From NCBI GenBank assembly GCA_963854835.1, contig OY978525.1:74270128-74334127 (forward strand): a DNA stretch of 64,000 nucleotides. Reading direction: 5' to 3'. Position 1 is the first letter of the stretch, and the number at the start of each line of letters is the position of its first letter. Below the pieces are notes generated by a model. It worked only from the letters and a program-made list of their open reading frames with translations. It was not told where the DNA came from and made no database searches. The translations under genes were made by a program, and so were the position numbers. Of the stretch, positions 1-10,641 are shown piece after piece. The DNA comes from Megamerina dolium (taxonomy: Eukaryota > Arthropoda > Insecta > Diptera > Megamerinidae).

Positions 1-75
1 GATGTTAAACAACTTGGCAGGCAGGCCAGCAGCACCTGCAGCTTGGTTGTTTTTCATCCTCAAGTTGTACTCTAG
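1..75 (-). mobile_element. Scrap of LINE family B
   Basis: The first bases resemble stretches of the family-B LINE seen at 9,480-9,530 and 59,155-59,175 (shared words such as TTAAACAACTT, GGCAGG and GTTGTTTTTC). The match is short and interrupted, and the left part would lie outside the window. No reading frame can be followed. It could instead be a chance similarity. Confidence 0.3.
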
Positions 76-1427
76 TGGAGTTTATAAGGCTATTTCTGCT
101 GAGAGAAATAAACCACTTGCTATTCATTGAATAGTAATGCGTCCAAAACGATGATCAGTTAGATAAAAGTTAAAAAAACAGAGCCGCCTTGCATACAGTT
201 CTAAACGGATGACGAATTAATATCATTTACATACTCAACCAATCACGTTATATCAATCCCAGGTAAATAATATGCAAAAATACTTATAGTTACGAAGCCG
301 GCGTCGGGCCTATAAGGGTTTGTTTTTTTGCGTCCAGCCGAAGGCCGACTATCAAAAAAGTCTCATCCGAAAGTGCTGATGGTCGCGAAACTAAAATTGA
401 AAACATACAGGTAATTCTATCGAAAGACATCGTTATTGAAATTTCATGAAGTATCAACTAAAAAAAAAATATTTTAAATTATCAGCATTTTCGAAAAATA
501 TACTTTATATACCAATGAAAAGGTAATTGCATGGGCTTGAATATGGTTCTAAATTTTTGAAGTAAAACTTCTTAGGCGGCGGTGTCGCAAATGGAGTGTG
601 AAAATTTTAAAACACATTTCGTTACGTAAGTAGGAAGGAATATATAGCATAAAGAAAGGGAGAATGAGAAAGAAAGCAACGTATGCACAACCATACAAAA
701 CAATAGATCATGATTCAATGATTCATGGAAATAGACAGTGTGAGTGTATGTTGAGAGAAAGCACAATCAGCGAATTGCTTATTGCCGAAATTCAAAATTA
801 TATTATTCCATAGTGGACGTATGAAACGTGTAACCATTTCCTTTTCATCAGATGAATTGGACGAACTATTGGTTAAATATATATCACGAGAGTCTTACAT
901 CCTTAAGAGCTGCGCTGCATATCAGTGTTAAAGGATACTGTAGCCGTGTCGAATGCGCAATAAGGTCAAAGTTTTGGTCACAATTTGCAGTCTCGAATCT
1001 TTTGTCAGTAAGCCAATATACTCGAATTTTTTGCTTGTATATCCTGTAATAGAAACAACTATTCTCGCAACACAGCTGACTATTTACAGAAGATAATGAT
1101 AATGGCGACAAATATGTTGGACCAAATGTGATGCTGATAGACGTTAGTTCTCATAAAAATTCTTTTCGCTTTGCAATGTAGCATGCACTGAATGACAAAA
1201 GAAAAAATAGATCTAGCCTCAAAAAGGCTAAACTGGCAACACTGATAATAACAATTGTAACTCATATTATGTGAAAACATACGGACGACAGAATATTAAG
1301 GTTATGCCCATCTTTTAAGTCTAATCGATTCTCAGTGAATTTGACGGAGTGTGACTTCACAGTATTTCCAAGAGTATAATTATATAATTAATAATTATAT
1401 TATATAATTATAATATAATTAACAAAG
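76..1427. other. AT-rich non-coding stretch, no gene recognised
   Basis: Short open frames on both strands are of random length and composition, and none resembles a known protein. The stretch ends in an almost purely A/T segment at about 1,379-1,423 that can fold back on itself (alternating ATTATA/TATAAT words). SINE copy 1 starts immediately after this. Confidence 0.6.
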
Positions 1428-1439
1428 TAAGGCAATCCG

Positions 1440-1779
1440 TGAGTGCCGCAGCTCAACGGAAAGTGTTTTAGCCTTCTGATCTGTAGGTCGTGGGTTCAAT
1501 TCCCGGCTGAAGCATAACAAAATTTAATATCGATAAGATTTTTCTTTCGAACGATACGCACCTGTCAGCAAGCAATTGGCAATTCTTCCGGCAGTAACAA
1601 TTTGGCATGGGAAAGCTTCTAAAAGAACTCTGTAACAAAGCTCAGAAAAAGTGATGTCGCTATAGTTCTGCCGTTCGGAACCGGCTAAAATAAGTAGGCC
1701 CCTTCTAACACTGCCTAAAATATAACACGCACAACAGTAATGGATGGCTTATAAGTGCCACATATTTATTTTATTTATT
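1440..1779 (+). mobile_element. tRNA-derived SINE, copy 1
   Basis: The head is tRNA-like: an A-box-like CAGCTCAACGG near 1,450 and a B-box-like GGTTCAATTCC at about 1,493-1,503, followed by CGGCTGA as in a tRNA 3' half. The body (ATCGATAAGATTTTTCTTTC, then GCAATTGGCAATTCTTC, then GCCGTTCGGAACCGGCTAA) is shared with three other copies in this window. The element is bounded by a 12-bp target-site duplication, TAAGGCAATCCG, at 1,428-1,439 and 1,780-1,791, and ends in an A/T-rich ATTTATTT tail. It lacks the GGCCAATGAGCCCTTTGGGG segment found in copies 3 and 4. Confidence 0.85.
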
Positions 1780-1856
1780 TAAGGCAATCCGAGAGAGGAA
1801 ATTGCATGTACTCATTTTGGAATAAGGCTAAAGAAGAAAATCAAAAGACAGCTTTG

Positions 1857-2410
1857 TGAAATATATCATAGTGAAAAATTCGATAATATTTTACGATTGC
1901 CTTACTTGGTTAATATTACTATGAATTTTTTATTTTCTGTCACATCTAAAAAATCTCTCATGGGCGCAATCTTCTTTTCTATTATTGTTGTCAAAAGCAC
2001 AAAAGCAACAACTATCAGTTGTTGGCAGACCACGCAGTATACATGGTTGCTGTTTGATTATGCGGCGCTTGATAGTGCTTTTGCTTTTGTATTAGCCCGC
2101 ATTAGACACAAAAACATTTGCATAAAAAATATATGAAATATATCATAGTGAAAAATTCGAAAATATTTTACGATTGCCTTACTTGGTTAATATTACTATG
2201 AATTTTTTATTTTCTGTCACATCTAAAAAATCTCTGATGGGCGCAATCTTCTTTTCTATTATTGTTGTCAAAAGCACAAAAGCAACAACTATCAGTTGTT
2301 GGCAGACCACGCAGTATACATGGTTGCTGTTTGATTATGCGGCGCTTGATAGTGCTTTTGCTTTTGTATTAGCCCGCATTAGACACAAAAACATTTGCAT
2401 AAAAAACATT
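1857..2410. repeat. 277-bp direct tandem duplication (two units)
   Basis: The units run 1,857-2,133 and 2,134 to about 2,410 and differ at only a few bases in the part read. Each starts TGAAATATATCATAGTG. Each contains an internal imperfect inverted repeat (ACAAAAGCAACAACTATCAG against TTGATAGTGCTTTTGCTTTT), so each could form a hairpin. The duplicated unit gives an identical 79-residue open frame in both copies. That frame is hydrophobic and unlike any protein I know, so I treat it as a by-product of the duplication. Confidence 0.9.
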
Positions 2411-2921
2411 TTCAATTCACTTTTGATATTTCTTCCGCGTTTACACAGGCAAAAATGTTTCTCGGCGACATGTGAACTTCTTTGTATGTTTTCTTAATGT
2501 TTGACATACGAATAGTGTTCGGGCTGTAAAAAAAATTTTAAAGGTAGATGAAGCTGACTAATTGTAGATTCTAAAATTTAGTGGTAGATTTAATGAAGTG
2601 AAAATGATAATCAGCCCGATTCTGAATATAAATTCCCCGGGAGTTTTTCCCTTTCCTCCAATTCTAAACGAACTTCGAAATTGGGAATTTCTGTAGGCAT
2701 TCCGAATGTAAATATAAGGGAGAATGTGATGACGTTTATTGAAAAATAAATGTATGCAAAAATGTAAGTATTTAATTGTTTTCGTAGAAAATGGAATAAA
2801 TGTTGATATTTATTAAATAAATAACATTATTAATTACTATTACAAATATTATTATGGCATTATTCTTACTTTCAGGTCAAAAACAACGAACAAGTTTCAG
2901 TTCGATCTTATACTAAACGCA

Positions 2922-3703
2922 ATGCAACCACATCCAGACATTGCGCGTGGATTTTATAAAGGAAACAAAGAGGAGCTCACCAGATTTTGGCGGAATTTGG
3001 AGGTGGAATTAAATTCCGCAGAGCCACCATCAAAAAGTGTGTCTGAGTGGAAGAAGGTAAGAATGATAAATACATACATGATACATACGTATCATGTGCT
3101 CAATATATTTCAGGTGTGGGACGATAAACAAAAATACGTGCGGCACAAGGCAGCCCAAAATTTGAAAGCCAGTAAGGCAACTGGTGGTGGTCCTAATACG
3201 GAGCAACATTTTTCGGCCACTGAAGATGCAATTTATAAATTAATTGCAATGCAGGAATCCGTGGAAGGTATGGTAACAACATTTGGACTCGGTTTCTCAA
3301 CTTCGAAAAAGCGGGTTCCAGAAACACCAAAAAAAGCCGTATAAGAGTTCTTGTTGCCAGATGATGCAGAAGACGTACTGGAAAATGAAAATCAGCCACC
3401 CCCAAAAAGACAACAAATCGCACACAGAGAACTGCGCACAAAAAAAGCTCTGCTGCTGCTGACGTCCTTGCAGAGGAGCTGGAAATTCAAAAAGGAATTT
3501 GTCATTCCATGAAGGACCAGCAGCAAAACACAAAAAAGATATACCGTCCTATAGACCGGCTATATGATCTGAAAAAAGAGGAATTAGCAGAGCTAAAACG
3601 TCATAATATAGAAATGGAGAAGTTGAGCCTTAGGGAAGTAAACGATAAGATTGAAAAAAATCGAAGACTGATAGAATTGGAGGAACTAAAAGCTAGATTA
3701 TAA
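2922..3703 (+). pseudogene. Harbinger accessory Myb/zeste-like DNA-binding protein
   Basis: In PIF/Harbinger elements a Myb/SANT-like protein binds the transposon ends and helps bring the transposase to the nucleus. The frame here encodes a zeste/Myb_DNA-bind_5-like region (QPHPDIARGFYKGNKEELTR, then WDDKQKYVRHKAAQNLKASK). It is interrupted by a 57-bp intron with GTAAG...TTTCAG ends at 3,057-3,113, which happens to be a multiple of three and open. A stop at 3,342-3,344 and then a shift of frame separate this from a C-terminal charged coiled-coil (3,509-3,703, rich in K/E/L, containing LYDLKKEELAELKRHN). A 3' splice acceptor just upstream suggests a missing first exon. The copy is decayed. Confidence 0.65.
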
Positions 3704-3744
3704 GTTATAACATAAATGTGATATACAAAGACTGTGAATTGAAT

Positions 3745-4613
3745 TTAAGTTTTTTGTGTTTGAATTAAAAGTTTTATTGCACCAAGGAGACGTCTCCAAC
3801 GATTCTTCAGCACTCCATTGGTACGTCCTACCACATTACAACACTTTGAATGGGCTTCGTTGAATTTCATTTCAACAGACCCTTCTTCCGGGCCTCTTTG
3901 AGTCGTCAAAAGCCACGGTTCTAATGGATATCCTGCATCTCCTAATAAAAAATAAATTGTGCATTGTTAATAAATGAATATTTAACCTTTCGTAAATTTT
4001 ACCAAGGAGCCAATAATTGTGATCGCCCCGCAAATATTCCTGTTCCAGGTGACTGCAGCTCGCTCGCATTCCAAACATCCCGATGCATCATGACATGCAT
4101 CGGGATGTGAGGCATCTACATACTGTATTCTGAGCTCATTACCGCATACCTGTAAATTTTGTTTTTTATTAACAAGATCAGATTATAAATAACGTCATTT
4201 ACCAGCATAGCATTTAAGTTGTAGTACCCCTTCCTATTGTAATACAGATGTTTATTGCTTGAGGGAGCAATAATACGAATATGCGTCCCATCAATGCATC
4301 CTATAACACCTCGAATACCGTGCTTCATATAAAAGGCTAATGCTATTTTCCTTTTTTCTATAGCCGTTTTGGAAAAATTTATCCATTTTGGACATACATT
4401 TTCTTCAAAAATATTTATGACCTCCGTCAACACTTTGCTGAAGCTACACTGGGCCAAGGACACATCACAATCTTTCCCTATCCCTGTCTGATAGCCGCCC
4501 TCGGCTAAGAAACGAAGAGTACCACTCAACTTCACTCTATAATATTTTTCATTAGAATAGGAGGAATTTATTCTCGGGAAAAAATATTTATCAAGACATT
4601 TTTCGTTATTCAA
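3745..4613 (-). pseudogene. PIF/Harbinger transposase (HARBI1-like, DDE)
   Basis: The first exon (4,613-4,203) carries GGYQTGIGKDCDVSLAQCS, VCPKWINF and the motif GVIGCIDGTHIRI, whose aspartate is the first catalytic residue of the DDE_Tnp_4 nuclease. Introns with GTAAAT...TTACAG (4,202-4,150) and GTAAAA...ATTAG (4,002-3,942) ends join it to an exon with QYVDASHPDACHDA (second acidic residue) and to GDAGYPLEPWLLTTQRGPEE followed by NVVGRTNGVLKNRWR, the usual C-terminal block. Exon 2 changes frame at least once, so the protein cannot be made from this copy. Family assignment is firm; function is lost. Confidence 0.75.
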
Positions 4614-4780
4614 AAAAAGTGAAATGCTTCACATTTATTGCTAATGTATAAACAAAAATATTAGTGTTAATCATGCAATCGTATAAAACCCGCGTAAATC
4701 GCGTAAACCTTGTAAAATTATACGCTCGTAAATCAACTGTCCCATTGTAAATCAATTACCCCACGACAATCAAATTAATC

Positions 4781-5516
4781 ATGGAAATGCAACAAAATAA
4801 ATGGCCCTCAGTCTCCGGCAAATCGATATTGCTAAGAATCCCCGGAGGTAAAACCAAAGATAAATTAAATATAGGGACATGGAATGTCCGCAGTTTATTT
4901 GCAGCTGACAAGTTAAAAAACGCAATAATGGAGATTAATAGATTGAAAATAGATGTTCTTGGAGTAAGTGAAACTTGGTGGCCAGACAGTGGTGAATTTT
5001 GTTCCGAAGGTATGAAACTATATTTTTCAGGTAATCAAAATCCGAACAATAGAAACGGCCTAGCCGTTATAGTAAATAAAAGAATTGCAAGCAATATCGT
5101 TGCTTTCATATCCAAATCCGACAGAACTATGTTACTTAGATGATTTTTTAAAACTTACAAAACCACATGAATTTTACATTATACAAGCGGATTTCAATGC
5201 CAAAGTTGGTTCACTATACACTGATGGTGTAACTGGAGGGTTCCGTCTGGGAGATCGAAGTGAAAGAGGCGACAGATTAGTACAAATCTGCTAAGACAAT
5301 GCAATAAAAATTCCAAATACTTGGTTTTGCCTGCCAAAAAGAAGGCTGTATACCCAGGAAATCGCCTCAGGACAATGAACAAAATGCTTCTTTTCTGACC
5401 ACAATCTCTTATTAGCCAACATGAAACTAAAACTTAAAAGTTGCAAAAAGAAACCACATAAACAAATGTTAAAGGAAAACGAAATTGTTCACAACTTATT
5501 CATTTTGGAAATAAAT
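4781..5516 (+). pseudogene. RTE-like LINE, endonuclease half
   Basis: The apurinic-type endonuclease nicks target DNA to prime reverse transcription. The frame opens with a methionine at 4,781 and has the family's NIGTWNVRSLF start, LKIDVLGVSETWW (catalytic glutamate region) and NRNGLAVIVNKR. It then breaks: a frame change lies near 5,085-5,143, and QADFNAKVGSLYTDGVTGG (the usual DFN motif) is in another frame at 5,190-5,250. Further stops occur before the Jockey junction. No functional protein is expected. Confidence 0.7.
5511..5516. repeat. Target-site duplication (ATAAAT) of Jockey copy 1, left side
   Basis: ATAAAT at 5,511-5,516 is repeated at 6,876-6,881 on the other side of the Jockey element. 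A six-base duplication could partly be chance in AT-rich DNA. The restored host reading frame across it supports the assignment. Confidence 0.6.
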
Positions 5517-6875
5517 TTTTTTTTTTTTTTTGTTAGCTTATTTTTTTTTGTTGAATCTTTCTTAAATACAAGAAACTAACAATAAGTATTCAAATCTTAC
5601 AAACTAAATAAAACTATGTGATATCCCCTACGTTCCATCACAATTTGGTGAGTCGCGAGATGTAGCAATTTTACAGCATATTCAGTGTGTCTTTTCTTTT
5701 TAATCGACGATGCCCCTTGCTCAGCAACAATTGCCTAGCAAGGGGATTCGGATGATTGTGTAATTTTTGAATGTAGCTTCTGCAGGACATTGCAACTTCC
5801 TCAGAAATTGTGGATACATTTAAATCTCGATGGATGTTAACGTTCCTCATATACCAAGGCGCGTTTACAATAATTCGCAGACACTTGGATTGTATTCGCT
5901 GCAATTTTTCGATATTAGAGGGAGATGCGGTGCCCCAAAACTGAATACCATAAGTCCAGATTGGTTTCAGGATTGCTTTATATAATAGCACTTTGTATTC
6001 AAGATTCAACTTTGATCTTTTGTGTAACAGCCACCATAACTGATTCATTTTAAGCTTGATCTGAGTTTTCTTTGCCTCTATGTGATTTTTCCATGTCAGC
6101 CTTCTGTCGAGGTGAATTCCCAAGTACTTTGTTGAGGAACATTGTGGAACTGATTGGCCATTAATTTTAAGTGGGGGACATGTATCTAGCCTTAGCGTGA
6201 AGGTTACATGTACGCTCTTTGATTCATTGACTTTTATACGCCATTTTGCTAGCCAGATTTCGAGAGAATCGACATGAGTCTGCAGGAGTTTAGTAGCTTC
6301 TATGGGATTAGAGCGAGAGCACAATATTGCCGTATCATCAGCAAAGGTCGATATGAATGTATAGTTATTGCTGGGCATATCTGAAGTGTATAAGAGATAC
6401 AGCAAGGGACCCAAAACGCTTCCTTGAGGAACGCCAGCGTGAATATCCAATGGATTTGTTGTGTAATCCTTGTGATGTACGAGAAATTGTCTTTTCGTGA
6501 GGTAGCTACTAAGCAATGAGGAGACATTTGCAGGCAGTAATAGTTCAAGTTTGTAAATAGGGCAATCGTGCCATACTTTATCGAAAGCTTGAGTGATATC
6601 AAGAAAGACAGCTGAGCAATACTTTTTTTCTTCAAAAGTGTTCCTTATCAGAGTTACAATGCGGTGGACTTGTTCTATTGTGCCGTGCTGTTTTCTAAAT
6701 CCAAACTGATGTTGAGGAATCAGTTGGTTGAGATTAATAAATGGAGTTATATTCATGACAAGTAGCTTTTCGAATACTTTAGAAAGTAGAGGCAGGAGGC
6801 TGATAGGTCTGTACGATGCAACTTTTGTAGGGTCTTTTCCTGGTTTTGCTATCATAATAATTTTTGAAGTTTTCC
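5517..6875 (-). mobile_element. Jockey-clade LINE, copy 1 (5' truncated)
   Basis: A minus-strand element whose poly(A) appears as a T-run at 5,517-5,532. It is truncated at its 5' end inside the reverse transcriptase and inserted antisense into the RTE-like LINE. It is nearly identical over most of its length to copies 2 (13,000-14,288) and 3 (about 45,550-46,912). The 3' untranslated part (GTGATGGAACGTAGGGGATA in sense orientation) is shared by all three. Confidence 0.85.
5671..6855 (-). CDS. Jockey reverse transcriptase, C-terminal 394 codons
   Basis: This uninterrupted frame begins at the first ATG inside a truncated element, so the start is not the natural one and the N-terminal endonuclease is absent. 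Motifs in order: PISLLPLLSKVFEKLL (RT block 1), FGFRKQHGTIEQVHRI, FLDITQAFDKVWHD (block A with catalytic Asp), HAGVPQGSVLGPLLY (block B), FADDTAILCSRSN (block C, catalytic Asp pair), KYLGIHLDRRLTWKNHI (block D/E). The thumb region follows. All catalytic residues are present and the frame is intact, which points to a young insertion. It cannot retrotranspose by itself. Confidence 0.85.
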   Translation of the reverse strand: MIAKPGKDPTKVASYRPISLLPLLSKVFEKLLVMNITPFINLNQLIPQHQFGFRKQHGTIEQVHRIVTLIRNTFEEKKYCSAVFLDITQAFDKVWHDCPIYKLELLLPANVSSLLSSYLTKRQFLVHHKDYTTNPLDIHAGVPQGSVLGPLLYLLYTSDMPSNNYTFISTFADDTAILCSRSNPIEATKLLQTHVDSLEIWLAKWRIKVNESKSVHVTFTLRLDTCPPLKINGQSVPQCSSTKYLGIHLDRRLTWKNHIEAKKTQIKLKMNQLWWLLHKRSKLNLEYKVLLYKAILKPIWTYGIQFWGTASPSNIEKLQRIQSKCLRIIVNAPWYMRNVNIHRDLNVSTISEEVAMSCRSYIQKLHNHPNPLARQLLLSKGHRRLKRKDTLNML

Positions 6876-8754
6876 ATAAATAACCAGCTTTACAACATCC
6901 AAACCATTAACCAAAACCCACTTTCAGTTTGGAACAAGATAACAACAACTGTAACTAAAATTGCACAACAGACCCTAGTTAAAAGAAAAACCGAACCAAA
7001 AGAAAAATGGATGACCGAAGAAATATTAAAATTAATTGAAGAAAGACGAGAGCATAAAAACAAAAATATTGAAGTTTACCGAGAGCTAAATAAAGAAATT
7101 CGTCGTAAAGTAAGAATAGCTAAAAATGAATGGATAGACGCCCAATGTAAAGACATTGAAAATCTCCAAAATCTTCACGATGACTTTAACATCCAGAAAA
7201 AACTAAAAGAGTTGTCTGGCGTTTATCGAAGAAAAATGACGTCTTTTGCTCAACAAAAATAACGAAATCTCATCCCAAATAAGTGAAAAGAAAGAGATTT
7301 GGGAAGAATATGTGCGAGAACTATTTCACGACAATCGAATATTACGTACTGCATCTAACAACACTAATATTTCGGGTCTACTAATAACAATAGATGAAAT
7401 TAAACACGCCATTAAGCTCTCTCTTTAAAACTAATAAATGACGATAATCTTAATCTACTTGTTCAAGCTTTTAACTATATTTATGATACTGGACAGTTCC
7501 CGCAAGAATGGCTAAAATCCATCTATATCACATTGCCGAAGAAACCTCACGCCAAAAAATGCAAAGAATATCGATTAATCAGTTTAATGAATCATTAACT
7601 TAAAATTTTTCTAAAAATCATACATATCTGCATTTATGCCAAGTGCAAAGTTGCAATAGGAGACTCCCAATTCGGTTTTAAAAACGGATTGGGAACACGT
7701 GAAGCTCTCCTAATTGTTAACGTTTTAGTTCAAAACTGCAAAGATGTACAAAAAGACGTTTTCCTCTGTTTTATAGATTATGATAAAACTTTTGATACAG
7801 TGCAATACCACAAGCTATTTAATATATTACAAACACTAAACATATACGAAAAGGAGCTGCGCTGCTTAAGAAACTTGTACTGGAACCAAATCCCGCAAAT
7901 GAGGGCAGATAACGAAAACACAAACGAAATAGAAATATTAAAAGGCGTTTGACAAGGGTGCATACTATCACCTCTCTTATTTAATATCTATTCGGAAAAA
8001 ATTTTTCAAGAAGCTCTTTATAACGCACAAGAAGGCATAAAAGTAGATAGAAAGATTATTAACAACATCAGGTATGCTGACGACACGACACTCTTCGCGG
8101 ACAGTGATCTACGAAGCTTACTAGATAAGGTTAGTGAGTACAGAAAAAAATATGGCCTTAAGATCAATGTGGCCAAAACTGAATTCATGGCTGTATGCAG
8201 TAAAAATACCCACAATAACCTAACCTTATCGATACAAGGTGAACTTGTAGAGTGTCCAAATTTCGATACTTAGGAATATACGATACTGATATACTGATAT
8301 ACGATACTGAAATGAAAATTGGAATTGTACCGAAAAAATCAAAACACGAATAGAAATGGCAAGAGCATCATTCTGCAAATATAAAAAAGTTCTCTGCAGC
8401 CATGAAATTAATGTGCGATTAAAAATGCGCTTCGTTAAATGCTACGTATGGTCAGTACTTTTGTACGCCATGAAAATATGGACCCTTAAGGTAGCGGATA
8501 TGAATAGGATAGAAGCCTTCGAAATATGGATATATAGACGTATACTAAAAATCTCATGGACGGATCGTGTTACCAACAGACTGCTGCAACTCATCCTGGA
8601 AGGGAAAATTGAAGGAAGACGTGACATAGGCAGGAAGCAATTATCATGGCTACGCAATATTAGACAATGGGCGGGAATTGGCCACATAAGAGAGCTATGG
8701 AATGCGGCATGGGACAGAAAAGCTTTCAGAGAAATCACAAACAACATATTTTGA
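6876..8754 (+). pseudogene. RTE-like LINE, reverse-transcriptase half
   Basis: The stretch 6,876-7,262 is the linker between endonuclease and RT (WMTEEILKLIEERREHKNKN). RT pieces follow in changing frames: LIVNVLVQNCKDVQKDVFLC and FIDYDKTFDTVQY (7,689-7,820), a broken block B near 7,950, IRYADDTTLFADSD at about 8,070-8,105 (intact catalytic Asp pair), then the C-terminal part VLLYAMKIWTLKVADMNRIE to 8,754. Several frameshifts and a small duplication (GATACTGATATAC words near 8,280-8,310) disrupt the ORF. Confidence 0.7.
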
Positions 8755-8779
8755 CATTATACACTAACAGTTATATACT

Positions 8780-10550
8780 TATATAAAATAAAATAATTGT
8801 ATATAATTTATTAGGTAATTCGTCTTGCCCTCGTTCACCGTAAGACCCATTCGACGTGAGTCTCGTTTCAATTCAGAGAATGCTGCACTGACTGCTCGTG
8901 AGTTGATACCGACTAGGTCAATATCGTCGAAATACGCCAGCAGCATGACACTTCTGTTGGATATAGTGCCATTATGTCGTAAATCTGTACCTCGTATAAT
9001 TTTCTCCATAATAAGGTTGAAGATGTCACACGATAGCGTATCACCTTGTTTGAAACCTCGTTCGGTATTAAACGGAGGGGACAGCTCCTTCCCAATTTTC
9101 ACTGCACAAGCAGTGTGATTCTGCAAATTTGAATGAGTTTTGCAGGTATACCAAATTCTGACATAGTTGTGTAGAGATAATCCCTTATTGGACTGTCGAA
9201 ATCGGCTTTATAATCGACGAATGGGTGATGTGTGTCTATCTGTTTTTCTTGGTCTTTTTCCAGGATTTGTCACACTATGCTCACCAACCAGGTTGCTCAT
9301 TACGCACGATGAGACCTTTTATGTGATGCTAAGAAGACTTATTCCACGGTAGTTGGTGCAAATTGTGTGGTCTCCTTTCTTATGTATTGTGCAGAGAACA
9401 CTGAGACTCCAATCATCGGGCATGCTTTCGTCCGACCATATTTTGCTTATGAGGTGATGCATGCAAGTGAGCAGCTCATCTTAAACAACTTGCAGGCAGG
9501 ACATCTACACCTGCTGTTTTGTCTCAGCCTTAATATGGCTGTTTTAAACTCGGCATGGGCGGATGGAGAAAAGTCAACACCATCATCCGTATTAGAGGTG
9601 TTCGGGCAATCTGGCAAAATTGTTCGTAGCATTGCCATTCAGTAACTTGGAGAAGTTTTCCCTCCATAGACTCAGTACACTCTGGACATCCGTAACCAGA
9701 TTCACATTTCCGTCACGGCAGGAAAAGGCTCCTTGATTTAAACCGCCACTAAGGCGCTTGATCTTCTCGAGGAATTTTCGAGTCTCATTCCTGTAGCCGC
9801 ACATCTCTACCTCCTCACACTAGCGTCTTTTTTGTGCTCTATTCTTTCGCCTGAAAAGACGGGTCTCCGCATTCCGCACCTCTCTCTACCGTTCCTTCAC
9901 AGCTCGCGTTGCGCCTACACGTTGGCGGCGTCTTTCTCTGCGGTAGCGTCACGACACTCCTGATCATACCACTTTTTCCACAGAGGACAGTAGTAACCGA
10001 TTACTTCTTCGGCAGCAGTAGTCATGGAGTGGGATATGTATATTCGCCGCATGTATCATCAAGTTGGGGAGTGTTCTGCCTAAGCAGATCCGAGAGTGGC
10101 AAAAGAAGCATCTGCTGTCTCTGGTGATCGCAGCTTAAAGACGTCAAGCTTTCTCTGTGTGGGACTTCGTTTATTATTTGCGACACATAAGTGTGTACGC
10201 ACCCTAGTTGCAATAAGGTAGTGATCCGAGTCGATGCTAGCACCACAGATCGATTTCACGACCATCACACTGGAAGCATGCCTTCCGTCAATCACCACGT
10301 GATCAATTTGGTTTCTCGTTCGCTGATCTGGAGGCAACCATGTCGCTTTGTGGATATCGAGATGCTGGACTCTGTTACTACTAACTACCATGTTTCGTGC
10401 TCCGGCGAAGTCAATCAGCCTCATTCCGTTATCGGAGGTGTTCTGGTGGAGGCTTAATTTTTCGACAATAGGACCAAAGATACCTTCCTCACCCACCCTG
10501 GCATTGAAACCGCCAAGCGCGATTCTGATGTCGTGGCGGGGGCCATCTTG
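8780..10550 (-). mobile_element. LINE family B, 3'-incomplete and decayed
   Basis: An APE-type LINE read right to left. The endonuclease part (10,496-10,080) contains LIDFAGARNMVVSSNRVQHL, ATWLPPDQRTRNQIDHVVID (NQIDH motif) and SIDSDHYLIATRVR (SDH motif). The linker lies at 9,804-9,592 (NETRKFLEKIKRLSGGLNQG). The RT part (9,126-8,779) has GFKQGDTLSCDIFNLIMEKI and LLAYFDDIDLVGINSRAVSA. Frames change between these pieces, and much of the RT between 9,600 and 9,130 is scrambled. The catalytic box reads YFDD rather than YADD. The element lacks the C-terminal domain that I believe is represented at 42,856-43,268 and 58,707-59,115. Confidence 0.7.
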
Positions 10551-10641
10551 AATTCTTGGTTACTACATTCTTTTATTAAAATATGATTATCACATTCATA
10601 ATAGATTATACAATTTAAAAAGAAAAATATATATACAAGTA

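Larger units (their letters stand above)
2870..4690. mobile_element. PIF/Harbinger DNA transposon remnant
   Basis: A Myb/zeste-like gene on the plus strand and a HARBI1-like transposase on the minus strand converge here. This two-gene content is typical of PIF/Harbinger elements. I could not identify terminal inverted repeats or a 3-bp target duplication, so the outer limits are approximate. The 5' end of the Myb-like gene seems to begin with a spliced exon: a TTTCAG acceptor lies near 2,876. Confidence 0.7.
4781..8754 (+). mobile_element. RTE-like LINE (family A), split by a Jockey insertion
   Basis: An APE-endonuclease plus reverse-transcriptase LINE is read in two halves, 4,781-5,516 and 6,876-8,754. 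Removing the intervening Jockey element together with one copy of ATAAAT puts the reading frame back in register across the junction. Clade is inferred from the endonuclease start (LNIGTWNVRSLF) and the C-terminal block (NRIEAFEIWIYRRILKISW), which are typical of arthropod RTE-type endonuclease-reverse transcriptases. Ends and target duplication were not identified; the 3' side runs into AT-rich DNA near 8,760-8,815. Confidence 0.75.

Noticed and set aside
1440..1515. Functional tRNA gene
   Set aside because: A and B boxes are present but the acceptor stem does not pair and the same head is repeated in four dispersed elements, so it is a SINE head. The same holds at 35,800 and 40,160.
1897..2497. 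Duplicated small gene of 79-107 codons
   Set aside because: The repeated frame is hydrophobic, has no recognisable motif and simply reflects a DNA tandem duplication.
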